Of a stretch of DNA of 64,000 nucleotides, positions 6,427 to 15,595 are shown piece after piece. The DNA lies in NCBI GenBank assembly GCA_934525065.1, contig CAKSYX010000002.1, positions 58,395 through 122,394 on the forward strand, in the 5' to 3' direction. The DNA is from an uncultured Eubacteriales bacterium. Lineage in GTDB: Bacteria; Bacillota; Clostridia; Oscillospirales; Acutalibacteraceae. The translations under genes and the position numbers were made by a program. Each line of letters opens with the position of its first letter. Position 1 is the first letter of the stretch. The notes beneath the pieces were generated by a model, which was not told the DNA's origin, ran no database searches, and saw nothing but the letters and a program-made list of their open reading frames with translations.

Positions 6427-7611
6427 ATGTATTCAAAGGAAATGTATGAACTCGGCGCACATTCATCGGTGATCAGGGAGATTTTCGAGTATGCCAAGAA
6501 AAGGTCTGCTGTGGTCGGAAAAGAAAACATCTATGATTTCAGTATAGGCAACCCGAACATTCCGGCTCCGGACATTGTTGACGAAACGATCAAAAAGCTC
6601 ATCGACACAATGCCGTCTGCCGAGCTTCACGGCTACACCTCCGCTGTCGGCGACAACAAAACACGTCAGGCCATTGCCGATTATCTCAACAAGACCCACG
6701 GAACCTCTTTCAGAAAAGAGAATTTCTACATGACCGCAGGTGCGGCGGCCTCGCTCACGATTACGCTCCACGCACTTGCCGAAGAGGGCGACGAGGTCAT
6801 TCTGATTGCGCCGTTCTTCCCGGAATACAAGGTCTTTGCCGAAGGCGCAGGAATGAAAGTGAAAATCGTTCTTTCCGACCCCGACACGCTCCTTCCGGAT
6901 TATGACGCGATTGAAAAAGCGATAAACGAACACACAAAGGCAATCATTGTCAATTCGCCGAACAACCCCTCAGGCGTTGTTCTGAGCGAAGAGGAAATTA
7001 AAAAGCTTGCCGCCCTCCTTGAAAAAAAGGAAAAGGAAAACGGAAAGCCTATCTATCTCATCGCGGACGAGCCTTACAGAGAGCTGGTTTACGGCGGCGC
7101 AAAGGCTCCGTATATCACAAAGTATTACCGCAACACTGTTGTCTGCTATTCCTTCAGCAAGTGTCTTTCCCTTCCCGGAGAGAGAATCGGCTATATCCTC
7201 GTTCCCGATGAAGCCGAAAACTCAAAGGAAGTTTTCACTGCGGTCTGCGGAGCCGGAAGAATGCTCGGCTTCGTCTGCGCACCGTCGATGTATCAGTTTG
7301 TTGTCAGAGAATGTGTCGGCAAGACCGCAGACCTTTCCGCTTATGAAAAGAACCGCGATCTGCTTGTCGGCACGGTTGAACGCCTCGGTTTTTCCTGCGC
7401 AAAGCCGGACGGCGCCTTCTATCTTTTCATGAAATCACCCGAACCGGACGCCGCTGCTTTTTGCGAAAGAGCAAAGAAATATGAGCTTCTGTTCGTACCA
7501 AGCGATTCCTTCGGCTTTTCGGGATATGTCAGAATCGCATACTGCGTTTCTCACGATATGATTGAAAGGTCGATTCCGGCTTTTGAAAAACTGGCAAAAG
7601 AATATTTTTAA
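6427..7611 (+). CDS. PLP-dependent class I/II aminotransferase, probably aromatic or prephenate/aspartate type
   Basis: 394 residues from ATG 6427 (AAGGGCGG upstream); an in-frame ATG at 6409 abuts the leader hairpin and has no binding site. Fold type I aminotransferase: NSPNNPSG (cofactor loop), an Asp-x-Pro-Tyr segment (ADEPYRELV), and the SFSKCLSLPGERIGY motif whose lysine forms the Schiff base with pyridoxal phosphate. First gene of the aromatic operon, so it most likely converts phenylpyruvate and 4-hydroxyphenylpyruvate to Phe and Tyr. Use of prephenate or aspartate cannot be excluded. Ten bases separate its stop from pheA. Confidence 0.85.
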   Translation: MYSKEMYELGAHSSVIREIFEYAKKRSAVVGKENIYDFSIGNPNIPAPDIVDETIKKLIDTMPSAELHGYTSAVGDNKTRQAIADYLNKTHGTSFRKENFYMTAGAAASLTITLHALAEEGDEVILIAPFFPEYKVFAEGAGMKVKIVLSDPDTLLPDYDAIEKAINEHTKAIIVNSPNNPSGVVLSEEEIKKLAALLEKKEKENGKPIYLIADEPYRELVYGGAKAPYITKYYRNTVVCYSFSKCLSLPGERIGYILVPDEAENSKEVFTAVCGAGRMLGFVCAPSMYQFVVRECVGKTADLSAYEKNRDLLVGTVERLGFSCAKPDGAFYLFMKSPEPDAAAFCERAKKYELLFVPSDSFGFSGYVRIAYCVSHDMIERSIPAFEKLAKEYF

Positions 7612-7621
7612 GGAGACAGAA

Positions 7622-8707
7622 ATGGACGAGCTTGTCACTATCCGCGAAAGAATTAACGATGTCGATCAAAAAATGGCGCTGCTCTTTGAAGAGCGAATGA
7701 AGCTGGTCGGCTCGGTTGCAGAATATAAAATGAAAGGCGGCATCCCTGTTTTTGACGAAAAGCGTGAGCAGGAGGTAATCAGACGCAACGAGAATTTTGT
7801 TGAGGATGAGAGTATCCGTTCATACTATGTGAACTTTCTCAAGGACACAATGGCTGTTTCAAAAAGGTATCAGCACAAAATTCTTGAGGGAATGCGCGTG
7901 GCTTACAGCGGTGTGACAGGTGCGTTCGCCCAAATTGCGGTTGACAAAATCTTTCCGGACGCTGCTTCCGTTTCCTGCAAAGACTTTAAAGAGGCCTATG
8001 AAATGACCGAAAATGGACTGACGGACTGCACCGTTCTTCCGCTTGAAAACAGCAACGCCGGTGAAGTCGGCGCGGTTATTGATCTGATTTTTTCGGGTTC
8101 GCTTTTTGTGAACGAGGTCTATTCGCTTTCAATTCACCAATGCCTTGTTGCTCTCCCGGAAAGCGAAATTTCCGATATAAAGACCGTCATCAGCCATCCA
8201 CAGGCGCTTTCTCAGTGCGAACCGTATCTGCGCAAGCTCGGCGCAAAAAAGAAGGAATGCGTCAACACCGCCGTTGCGGCTCAGACTGTTCTCAAAGGTA
8301 ACAACAAAACCGTTGCCGCAATTGCAAGCCGTGACACCGCAAAGCTTTACGGTCTTAAAATACTCAAGGAAAACATCAACGAAAGCGAAACGAACACAAC
8401 GCGCTTTGCTGTTCTTTCAAGGGTAATGAACAAGGAAAAGAGCGACGGTTCAATTATTGTTTTCACCGTTCCGGACGAGGCAGGCTCCCTCGCTCATGCA
8501 ATCAATATTATCGGCAACCACGGTTTCAATATGCGCTCAATCAAAAGCCGCGCAATGAAGGACCTTATGTGGAAATATTATTTTTACGTTGAAATTGACG
8601 GCGACCTCAAGTCGCGCAGCGGCTCGTTCATGCTTGCAGAGCTTTCTGACTGCTGCGACAAGCTGAGGTTCATCGGTTCGTTCAATAACGCAAAGGTTGT
8701 GAAATAA
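7622..8707 (+). CDS. pheA: Bifunctional chorismate mutase / prephenate dehydratase
   Basis: 361 residues from ATG 7622 (AAGGAGACAGAA upstream). Domain order: AroQ-type chorismate mutase helices (about 1-90, with IRERINDVDQKMALLFEERM-like helix 1), prephenate dehydratase (about 95-270, starting VAYSGVTGAFAQIA, with NTTRFAVLSR holding the catalytic Thr-Arg-Phe), and an ACT domain (about 280-355) expected to bind phenylalanine for feedback inhibition. Converts chorismate through prephenate to phenylpyruvate. Its TAA touches the aroB ATG, consistent with translational coupling. The whole length matches P-proteins of this architecture. Confidence 0.93.
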   Translation: MDELVTIRERINDVDQKMALLFEERMKLVGSVAEYKMKGGIPVFDEKREQEVIRRNENFVEDESIRSYYVNFLKDTMAVSKRYQHKILEGMRVAYSGVTGAFAQIAVDKIFPDAASVSCKDFKEAYEMTENGLTDCTVLPLENSNAGEVGAVIDLIFSGSLFVNEVYSLSIHQCLVALPESEISDIKTVISHPQALSQCEPYLRKLGAKKKECVNTAVAAQTVLKGNNKTVAAIASRDTAKLYGLKILKENINESETNTTRFAVLSRVMNKEKSDGSIIVFTVPDEAGSLAHAINIIGNHGFNMRSIKSRAMKDLMWKYYFYVEIDGDLKSRSGSFMLAELSDCCDKLRFIGSFNNAKVVK

Positions 8708-9703
8708 ATGGTCATTCCCGTTTCTCTTGCGGAGCATTCATATGACATAGTGCTCGAAAAAGGCGCACTTAAAAAGGCCGGAGAGCTGCTGGAAATCAAG
8801 GGGAAAGCCCTCGTTGTCACAGATAGCGGCGTGCCGGAGGAATATGCGAAAATTCTCATGGCTCAGCTTGAAAACCCGGTGCTTTTCGTTTTCCCTCAGG
8901 GAGAGGAAAACAAGAACACAAAAACGCTCCTTTCAATTTGCGAAAAGCTGCTTTCTGAAAGCTTCACAAGAACCGACTGCGTAATTGCTCTCGGCGGCGG
9001 AGTGACGGGTGACATGGCAGGCTTTGCAAGCGCGATATATATGCGCGGAATTGATTTTTATAATATTCCGACAACGCTGCTTTCTCAGGTGGATTCCTCC
9101 GTCGGCGGAAAAACGGCGGTCGATTTTTTCAGCGCAAAGAACCTTCTGGGTGCTTTCCATCAGCCGAAGAAGGTTATCATTGACCCCGAGCTGCTTTCAA
9201 CGCTTGAAGAAAGGCAGGTTTCAAACGGACTTGCCGAGGCGGTGAAAATCGCCGTCACAAGCGACAGTGAGCTTTTTGAAATTTTTGAAAGCGGAAAAGC
9301 GGCAGAAAAGCTTGAAGAAGTAATTTACCGCGCAATTTGCGCAAAGCGTGACGTTGTTGAAAAGGACGAAAAGGAAAACTCGCTTCGCCGCGTGCTCAAC
9401 TTCGGCCACACTCTCGGCCATGCGATTGAAAGCAGTGCAGGACTTGACACACTTTTGCACGGGGAATGTGTTGCGCTCGGAATGCTCCCGATGTGCGGCG
9501 GAAAAATCCGCCCGAGAGTCAAAGCTGCGCTTGAAAAGGCAGGACTTAAAACGGAATATCCCTATGACAAAGAAAAGGTCAAGGATTTTTTGAAGCACGA
9601 CAAAAAGGCCGGCGGAAGCTCGGTCTGCGTTGTGCGTTCCGATGAGATCGGCTCATTTTTCTTTGAAAATGTAAGCTTTAAAGACTTGGAGAAAATGCTA
9701 TGA
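8708..9703 (+). CDS. aroB: 3-dehydroquinate synthase
   Basis: 331 residues, slightly shorter than the usual 350-360. NAD- and metal-dependent cyclisation of DAHP to 3-dehydroquinate, second shikimate step. Signature ALGGGVTGDMAGFASAIYMR (dinucleotide-binding glycine loop), IPTTLLSQVDSSVGGKT (substrate and Lys contacts), and metal ligands in the RVLNFGHTLGHAIE segment plus the later LLHGECVALGM. ATG directly follows the pheA stop; the 3' end overlaps aroC by four bases (ATGA). Cytoplasmic. The C-terminal helical part is a little short, but no catalytic motif is missing. Confidence 0.93.
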   Translation: MVIPVSLAEHSYDIVLEKGALKKAGELLEIKGKALVVTDSGVPEEYAKILMAQLENPVLFVFPQGEENKNTKTLLSICEKLLSESFTRTDCVIALGGGVTGDMAGFASAIYMRGIDFYNIPTTLLSQVDSSVGGKTAVDFFSAKNLLGAFHQPKKVIIDPELLSTLEERQVSNGLAEAVKIAVTSDSELFEIFESGKAAEKLEEVIYRAICAKRDVVEKDEKENSLRRVLNFGHTLGHAIESSAGLDTLLHGECVALGMLPMCGGKIRPRVKAALEKAGLKTEYPYDKEKVKDFLKHDKKAGGSSVCVVRSDEIGSFFFENVSFKDLEKML

Positions 9704-10791
9704 AAAACACCTTCGGCAGTTCTTTTTCTGTTACCCTTTTCGGCGAAAGCCACGGAGAAGCGATCGGCGCCGCCCTTGACGGAGTGAAGCCGGGAGTTGA
9801 GCTTGACCTTGAAAAAATATCCGCAATTTTAAGGCGGCGAAGAGGTGCGGCCGCGTTTTCAACAAAGCGCAGCGAAAAGGATGAATTTAAAATCGTCAGC
9901 GGCTTTTTTGAGGGCAAAACGACGGGCACACCGCTTTGCATCTTAATTCCGAACACGGACACAAAAAGTGCTGACTATTCAAAAATGAAAACTGTTGCCC
10001 GCCCGTCTCACGCAGATTACACGGCGTTTCTCAAGTACCACGGCTTTGAGGATTACCGCGGCGGCGGCCATTTTTCCGGCCGAATCACAGCCGCGCTCAC
10101 AGCCGCCGGAGCCGTTGCCCTTCAAATTCTTGAAGGCTGCGGGGTAGAAATCGGCACCCATATTCTTTCCTGCGGCGGAGTTTCGGACAGGCATTTTGAA
10201 AACTTCGACGAGGACATTTCGGCTCTCGGCTCGTTTTCTATTCCCGTCCTTGACGAAAGTGCCAAGGAAAAAATCGAAGATAGGATAAGGGCGGCGAGAG
10301 AAAACGGTGATTCCGTCGGCGGCGTTCTTGAAACGGCTGTCACCGGCTTTCCATGTTCGGTCGGTGAACCGTGGTTTGATACTGTTGAGGGCGTTTTGGC
10401 GCATATTCTTTTCAGCATTCCGGCGGTCAAGGGTGTTTCCTTCGGGGCAGGCTTTGACTTCGGAAAAATGACCGGCTCACAGGCGAATGACCCGTTTGCA
10501 CTCAAAGACGGAAAGGTCATTACCGAAACGAACAACAACGGCGGCGTGAACGGCGGAATTACGAACGGTATGCCAATCATCGTAAGCTGTGCCGTAAAGC
10601 CCACGCCTTCAATATATAAAACACAAAAAACGATAGATTTTGAAAAAACACGGGAGACCGAATTGCTCATTGAGGGCAGGCATGACCCGGCAATCATTCA
10701 TAAAGCTGCGCCCGTTGCCACGGCAGTGACGGCGATTGCGCTGCTTGACCTGCTTTCTCAGAGATTCGGAACAGACCTTGATATAAAATGA
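9700..10791 (+). CDS. aroC: Chorismate synthase
   Basis: 363 residues. Converts 5-enolpyruvylshikimate-3-phosphate to chorismate with reduced FMN, last step of the common pathway. Motifs: FGESHGEAIG near the N-terminus (catalytic His), RRRRGAAAFSTKR-type arginine segment, ARPSHADYT, GGGHFSGR, and NNNGGVNGGITNGMPI, followed by GRHDPAII near the C-terminus. Overlaps aroB by ATGA and aroE-aroK by ATGA, so translation is probably coupled on both sides. The source of reduced FMN is not evident from the operon. Confidence 0.95.
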   Translation: MKNTFGSSFSVTLFGESHGEAIGAALDGVKPGVELDLEKISAILRRRRGAAAFSTKRSEKDEFKIVSGFFEGKTTGTPLCILIPNTDTKSADYSKMKTVARPSHADYTAFLKYHGFEDYRGGGHFSGRITAALTAAGAVALQILEGCGVEIGTHILSCGGVSDRHFENFDEDISALGSFSIPVLDESAKEKIEDRIRAARENGDSVGGVLETAVTGFPCSVGEPWFDTVEGVLAHILFSIPAVKGVSFGAGFDFGKMTGSQANDPFALKDGKVITETNNNGGVNGGITNGMPIIVSCAVKPTPSIYKTQKTIDFEKTRETELLIEGRHDPAIIHKAAPVATAVTAIALLDLLSQRFGTDLDIK

Positions 10792-12023
10792 CTATGAAAT
10801 ACGGATTGATCGGAAAAAAGCTCGGCCACAGCTATTCAAAAACAATTCATGAAGCCTTTGCACCGTATGAATATGAGCTTTTGGAGCTGACGGAGGAGGA
10901 GCTTGATTCTTTCATGAGGGCGCGCTCCTTCTGCGCCGTCAACGTCACGATTCCATATAAGGAAGCCGTGATGAAATATCTTGACTTCATTGATGAAGCG
11001 GCAAGGCAAATAGGTGCGGTCAACACGGTCGTGAACAAGGCAGGTGTTCTTTACGGCTACAACACCGATTTTTACGGCCTTCGTTCTCTGCTTCTCAAAA
11101 ACGGCTTTGAGCTTTCCGGAAAAAAGGTGCTCATTCTCGGCAGCGGCGGAACCTCAAAAACCGCAGAAGCCGTTTGCCGTTCGCTCGGCGGCGAGGCTTA
11201 CGTTGTTTCAAGGAGCGGAAAAGTCAACTATGAAAACGTTCTTTCGCTTTGCGGCGATTCCTCTTATATAATCAACACCACCCCTTGCGGAATGTATCCG
11301 CAAAACGAAGGTCAGGCACTCTCGCTTGAAGGCTTCAAAGGCCTTGAGGGTGTTGCGGACGTGATATATAATCCGCTTCGCACCAAGCTTCTCCTTGAAG
11401 CCGGGGAAAAAGGGCTTCGGTATTGCGGAGGGCTTTATATGCTCGTTTTGCAGGCCGTTAAAGCGAGTGAGCTGTTTTTGAATTGCGAGTTCCCCGAAAA
11501 AACGGGCGAAGAGGTTTATAAAAAGCTCCTCTCTCAAAAAGAAAACATCGTTCTGACGGGTATGCCCGGCAGCGGAAAGACCACCATCGGAAGGCTGATT
11601 TCAGAAAGGCTTTCAAGAGAGTTTGTTGATACCGATGAACTGATAGTCAAAAAAGCGGGGATGGAAATTACCGAGATCTTCTCAAAATTCGGCGAAGCTT
11701 GTTTCCGCGCCCTTGAAAGCGAAGTAATCGGCGAGGCTTCAAAAAGAACCGGCCTTGTTGTTGCAACGGGCGGCGGAGCGGTACTCAAAAAAGAGAACAT
11801 CGCCGCACTCAGGCAAAACGGAAGAATCTTCTTCCTTGACCGTCCGATTTTTCAAATCATTCCCACGGCGGACAGGCCGCTTTCAAGCGATGAGAGGGCG
11901 CTGCAAAAACGCTTTGAGGAGCGCGCACCGATTTATAAAACAACCTGCGATGAAGCCGTGTTTGTTGACGGAATTCCCGAACACGCGGCGAGCGCAATTA
12001 TTGATAGGATGACGCAAAAATGA
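10788..12023 (+). CDS. aroEK: Fused shikimate dehydrogenase - shikimate kinase
   Basis: 411 residues with two complete enzymes in one chain. Residues 1 to about 248 are AroE: GHSYSKTIHE (shikimate-binding), NVTIPYK with catalytic Lys58, GYNTDFYG with catalytic Asp94, and LILGSGGTSKT for NADP(H). Residues about 252-411 are AroK: Walker A GMPGSGKT (258-265), FVDTDELI, FRALESEVI and ATGGGAVL. The product of the first domain is the substrate of the second, so the fusion joins steps 4 and 5. The frame is continuous with no internal stop or frameshift. ATG 10788 overlaps the aroC stop. I gave a descriptive symbol; the separate genes are aroE and aroK. Confidence 0.93.
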   Translation: MTMKYGLIGKKLGHSYSKTIHEAFAPYEYELLELTEEELDSFMRARSFCAVNVTIPYKEAVMKYLDFIDEAARQIGAVNTVVNKAGVLYGYNTDFYGLRSLLLKNGFELSGKKVLILGSGGTSKTAEAVCRSLGGEAYVVSRSGKVNYENVLSLCGDSSYIINTTPCGMYPQNEGQALSLEGFKGLEGVADVIYNPLRTKLLLEAGEKGLRYCGGLYMLVLQAVKASELFLNCEFPEKTGEEVYKKLLSQKENIVLTGMPGSGKTTIGRLISERLSREFVDTDELIVKKAGMEITEIFSKFGEACFRALESEVIGEASKRTGLVVATGGGAVLKKENIAALRQNGRIFFLDRPIFQIIPTADRPLSSDERALQKRFEERAPIYKTTCDEAVFVDGIPEHAASAIIDRMTQK

Positions 12024-12460
12024 AAATTCTTGTTCTCAACGGACCAAACATAAATATGCTCGGAATCAGAGAGCCAAACCTTTACGGAACAGAGACTTAC
12101 GAAACTCTGGTTCAGAAAATCAAAAGCTACTGCGATGAAAAGGGAATTGAAACCGCCTTTTTTCAGTCGAATCATGAGGGCGCTCTGGTGGATAAGATTC
12201 AGGAGGCGTTCGGCGTCTTTGACGCCATCGTGATGAATCCTGCGGCGTATACACACACAAGCGTTGCGCTGCTTGACGCACTCAAGGCGGTAAAAATTCC
12301 GACCGTTGAGGTGCATATCTCCGACGTTTCCAAAAGGGAGGACTTCCGCCGGATGTCCTTCGTCCGCGCCGCCTGCTTCAAAACAATTTGCGGCCTCGGA
12401 ACCGACGGCTATCTTCGGGCTGTTGACGCAATTGCTGAACTTTTGGGTGAAGAAAAATGA
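12020..12460 (+). CDS. aroQ: Type II 3-dehydroquinate dehydratase
   Basis: 146 residues, the normal size for the dodecameric type II enzyme. Third shikimate step, dehydrating 3-dehydroquinate to 3-dehydroshikimate. LNGPNINMLGIREPNLYG at the N-terminus holds the flexible catalytic loop (Arg, Tyr). NHEGALVDKI and NPAAYTHTSVAL carry the conserved Asn/His, and VEVHISD the product-binding region. Overlaps the aroEK stop and the aroA start by four bases each. Not to be confused with the chorismate mutase class that shares the name AroQ; that domain is in the pheA product here. Confidence 0.95.
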   Translation: MKILVLNGPNINMLGIREPNLYGTETYETLVQKIKSYCDEKGIETAFFQSNHEGALVDKIQEAFGVFDAIVMNPAAYTHTSVALLDALKAVKIPTVEVHISDVSKREDFRRMSFVRAACFKTICGLGTDGYLRAVDAIAELLGEEK

Positions 12461-13662
12461 AAGCAGTCATTGAAAAAAGCCGGGCTTCCGGCTCGGTGAC
12501 GGCTCCGCCTTCAAAAAGCGTGCTGCACCGTATGCTCATCTGCGCCGCACTCTCAAAAGAGGAAAGCGTAATTAAAAATGCATATTACAGCGAGGATATC
12601 CTCGCAACGCTTGACTGCCTTGAAAAAATGGGTGCAAGGGTTGAAAAGGGAGCGTCTTCGGTCAAAATCGGCGGTCTTGATCCGCTTAATATACCGGAAG
12701 ACACCGTTCTTTCCTGCCGCGAAAGCGGAAGCACACTGCGCTTTCTTGTTCCGCTTGCTTTGCTCGGCGGAAAAAGAGTGACCTTTGAAGGCAGCGAAAA
12801 GCTGTTCTCCCGTCCGCTCGGTGTTTATGAAGAGATTGCTCAAAATGGCGGCTTTCTTTTTGAAAAGGGAGCGGGAAGGCTCACCGTTTGCGGAAAGCTT
12901 TCTGCCGGGGAATATTCGGTTCCCGGCAACGTCAGCAGCCAGTTCATAACAGGTCTGCTTTTTGCTTTGCCGTTTTGCGGCGAAAGCAAAATTCGGCTCA
13001 CGACCGAAATTCAAAGCAAAAGCTATGTTGACATCACTCTTTCGGTGATGAAAAAGTTCGGTGTTTCCGCAACGTGGCAAAACGCGGGAACGCTTTATTT
13101 AAGCTCCGGCCAAACCTTCAAAGCACATGACTGCACCGCAGAGGGCGACTGCTCTTCGGCCGCTTTCCTCGATGCATTCAACTTTTTCGGCGGCTCTGTT
13201 TTTGTCGGCGGCCTTAACGCCGAAACACTTCAGGGAGACAGGGTTTATAGGGAACATTTTGAACTGCTTGAAAAAGGCACGCCGGTGCTTGACATTGCCG
13301 ATTGCCCCGACCTCGCTCCGATTCTGATGACCGTTGCCGCCTTCAAAAACGGCGCGCGGTTCAAAAACACCGCAAGGCTCAGAATGAAAGAGAGCGACCG
13401 CGGCGAGGCGATGAAAAAAGAACTTTCGGCTTTCGGCGCAAAAATTGACGTTTTTGAAAACGAAATTGTTGTTCAAAAAACGCCTCTTCACTCCCCGGAA
13501 AGAACGCTTTCCTCCCATAACGACCACCGCGTTGCAATGTCGCTTGCCGTTCTTTCAAGCGTATTCGGAGGAGAATTTGAAGGCGCCGAAGCAGTTTCAA
13601 AAAGTTTTCCTACATTTTTTGAAGTGATAAAGAATTTAGGAATAAGAGTTGATTTAATATGA
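12457..13662 (+). CDS. aroA: 5-enolpyruvylshikimate-3-phosphate synthase
   Basis: 401 residues, slightly short of the usual 425-440. Transfers enolpyruvyl from PEP to shikimate-3-phosphate. Seen: PPSKSVLHRML (Lys20 and Arg at the substrate site), RESGSTLRFLVPLAL in place of the common GNAGTAMRPL loop, SRPLGVYEE, GNVSSQFITGLL, ADCPDLAPILM with the catalytic Asp, and MKESDRGEAM. The altered PEP/glyphosate loop keeps the equivalent of Gly96 but changes the Asn, Ala and Thr around it. This is a divergent class; glyphosate response cannot be predicted. Overlaps aroQ and tyrA by ATGA. Confidence 0.93.
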   Translation: MKAVIEKSRASGSVTAPPSKSVLHRMLICAALSKEESVIKNAYYSEDILATLDCLEKMGARVEKGASSVKIGGLDPLNIPEDTVLSCRESGSTLRFLVPLALLGGKRVTFEGSEKLFSRPLGVYEEIAQNGGFLFEKGAGRLTVCGKLSAGEYSVPGNVSSQFITGLLFALPFCGESKIRLTTEIQSKSYVDITLSVMKKFGVSATWQNAGTLYLSSGQTFKAHDCTAEGDCSSAAFLDAFNFFGGSVFVGGLNAETLQGDRVYREHFELLEKGTPVLDIADCPDLAPILMTVAAFKNGARFKNTARLRMKESDRGEAMKKELSAFGAKIDVFENEIVVQKTPLHSPERTLSSHNDHRVAMSLAVLSSVFGGEFEGAEAVSKSFPTFFEVIKNLGIRVDLI

Positions 13663-14513
13663 CTATTGACAAACAGACACGGTTTTTAATTGTCGGCCTC
13701 GGCCTTATGGGCGGCAGCTATGCCAGAGGTCTTACACAAAAGGGATATCACGTTGACGCAATCGTAAACGATGAAAAATCCGCCAAGTACGCCCTCAAGC
13801 ATGAAATTGTTCACGAATGCCCGACCTTCGTTGACGAGGAGCTGGTTAAAAGGGCCGATGTAATTGTTTTTGCCCTCTATCCGCACACGTTTATCGACTG
13901 GATCTCAAAGCACGGAAAGCTCATCAAAAAAGGAACGATCATCACCGATGTCACCGGCGTCAAGGGCTGCATTGTTGAAAAAATTCAGTCAATGCTTCCA
14001 AAGGGTGTTGAGTTTATCTCTGCGCACCCGATGGCCGGCCGCGAGGTCTACGGCGTTGAAAACAGCGATGAAAGAATGTTTTACGGCGCGAACTATGTTG
14101 TTGTTCCAACGAAAAAAAACACCGAAAACGGAATTGAATGCTGCAAGCGTATTGCGGAAATTCTCGGCTTCGGCAGAATCGTTGAGCTTTCTCCGAAGGA
14201 GCACGATGACCTCATCGGCTTCGTCTCTCAGCTGACGCACTGCATCGCCGTTTCGCTCATGACGTGCTATGAAAACGAAAACCTTGAAAGATATACCGCA
14301 GACTCGTTCAGAGACCTGACGAGAATTGCAAACATTAACGAGACGCTTTGGAGCGAGCTGTTCTTCCTCAACCGCGATTCCCTCCTTCGCCAGATGGAGC
14401 TTTTTGACGCGCATTTCCATAAGCTTTATGACAGCCTCAAAAACGGCGACAGAGAAACGATGATCGAAATGATGAAGGAATCGACCGCAAGAAGAAAGCT
14501 TTTCAATAAATAA
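13659..14513 (+). CDS. tyrA: Prephenate dehydrogenase
   Basis: 284 residues. NAD(P)-dependent oxidative decarboxylation of prephenate to 4-hydroxyphenylpyruvate, the tyrosine branch. Rossmann motif VGLGLMGGSYARGL at residues about 12-25, then SAHPMAGRE (conserved His of the active site) and SQLTHCIAVSLM. No C-terminal ACT domain, so tyrosine feedback through that domain is not expected. An arogenate specificity is possible given the aminotransferase at the head of the operon, but I see nothing that decides it. Overlaps aroA by four bases. A GCCGC/GCGGC hairpin without T tract lies in the 38-base gap before aroF. Confidence 0.9.
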   Translation: MTIDKQTRFLIVGLGLMGGSYARGLTQKGYHVDAIVNDEKSAKYALKHEIVHECPTFVDEELVKRADVIVFALYPHTFIDWISKHGKLIKKGTIITDVTGVKGCIVEKIQSMLPKGVEFISAHPMAGREVYGVENSDERMFYGANYVVVPTKKNTENGIECCKRIAEILGFGRIVELSPKEHDDLIGFVSQLTHCIAVSLMTCYENENLERYTADSFRDLTRIANINETLWSELFFLNRDSLLRQMELFDAHFHKLYDSLKNGDRETMIEMMKESTARRKLFNK

Positions 14514-14551
14514 AAAAACGCCGCAGAAGGCGGCAGCGAGGTGTGATAATT

Positions 14552-15580
14552 ATGAACATGACATTCAAATGCAAGCTTCCGATTCCGATGGAAATAAAAA
14601 AGCAATATCCGGCTTCCGAAAAGGCCGTTAAAATCAAGGAAGAAAGAGACGCCGAGCTAAAAAGAATTTTTGAAGGCAAGGACAAGCGCCTTGTTCTTGT
14701 CATCGGCCCTTGCTCGGCAGACAACGAGGACAGCGTAATGGACTATATCTCCCGCCTTGTTCCGCTCCAGGAAAAGGTCAAGGACAAAATCCTCATTGTT
14801 CCGAGAATTTATACCAACAAGCCGCGTACCACAGGAGACGGCTACAAGGGTATGCTCCACCAGCCGGACCCGAGCGGAGAAAGCAACCTGCTCAAGGGTA
14901 TTGTTGCAATCCGTAAGCTTCATATGCGCGCGCTCAACGAAACCGGCCTTTCCTGCGCAGACGAAATGCTTTATCCGGAAAACCACCGTTACCTCAACGA
15001 CCTGCTTTCCTATGTCGCAGTCGGCGCAAGGTCGGTTGAAAATCAGCAGCACCGTTTGACCTCCAGCGGACTTGATATCCCCGTCGGAATGAAAAACCCG
15101 ACCGGCGGCGACCTTTCGGTCATGATGAACTCAATTACGGCGGCTCAGCATCCGCATGAATTTATTTATCGCGGCTGGGAGGTTCAAAGCCATGGCAACC
15201 CCTATGCCCACGCGATCCTCAGAGGTTACGTCAACAAAAGGGGAGTCAGCCTTCCGAACTACCACTATGAGGATCTTATGAGAGTTTGCGAGCTTTATTC
15301 GGAAACGAACCTCAAGAACCCGGCAATCATTGTTGACACCAACCACGCAAACTCCGGCAAGAGGTTCCTTGAACAGCCGAGAATTGCGAAAGAGGTTCTC
15401 CATTGCTGCCGCCACAGCAGCGAAATCGCAAACGTTGTCAAGGGTCTTATGATTGAAAGCTACATTGAGGACGGCTGCCAGAAGATCGGCGAGGGTATCT
15501 ACGGAAAATCCATAACCGATCCGTGTCTCGGCTGGGAAAAGACCGAACGCCTTGTTCTTGAGCTGGCTGATATTTATTGA
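14552..15580 (+). CDS. aroF: DAHP synthase, class I (AroF/AroG/AroH type)
   Basis: 342 residues from ATG 14552, which has GAGGTG eight bases upstream; the in-frame GTG at 14543 overlaps that site. Condenses PEP and erythrose-4-phosphate, the committed step. Motifs: VIGPCSADNEDSVMDYI, RIYTNKPRTTGDGYKGM (PEP and E4P contacts), GARSVENQQHR, GMKNPTGGDL, and DTNHANSGK with metal ligands. Size and motifs fit the feedback-sensitive AroFGH type; the effector cannot be told. Last gene of the operon, followed by a terminator. The entry enzyme is last, rather than first, in transcription order. Confidence 0.93.
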   Translation: MNMTFKCKLPIPMEIKKQYPASEKAVKIKEERDAELKRIFEGKDKRLVLVIGPCSADNEDSVMDYISRLVPLQEKVKDKILIVPRIYTNKPRTTGDGYKGMLHQPDPSGESNLLKGIVAIRKLHMRALNETGLSCADEMLYPENHRYLNDLLSYVAVGARSVENQQHRLTSSGLDIPVGMKNPTGGDLSVMMNSITAAQHPHEFIYRGWEVQSHGNPYAHAILRGYVNKRGVSLPNYHYEDLMRVCELYSETNLKNPAIIVDTNHANSGKRFLEQPRIAKEVLHCCRHSSEIANVVKGLMIESYIEDGCQKIGEGIYGKSITDPCLGWEKTERLVLELADIY

Positions 15581-15595
15581 TTTATATTTAAAAGG

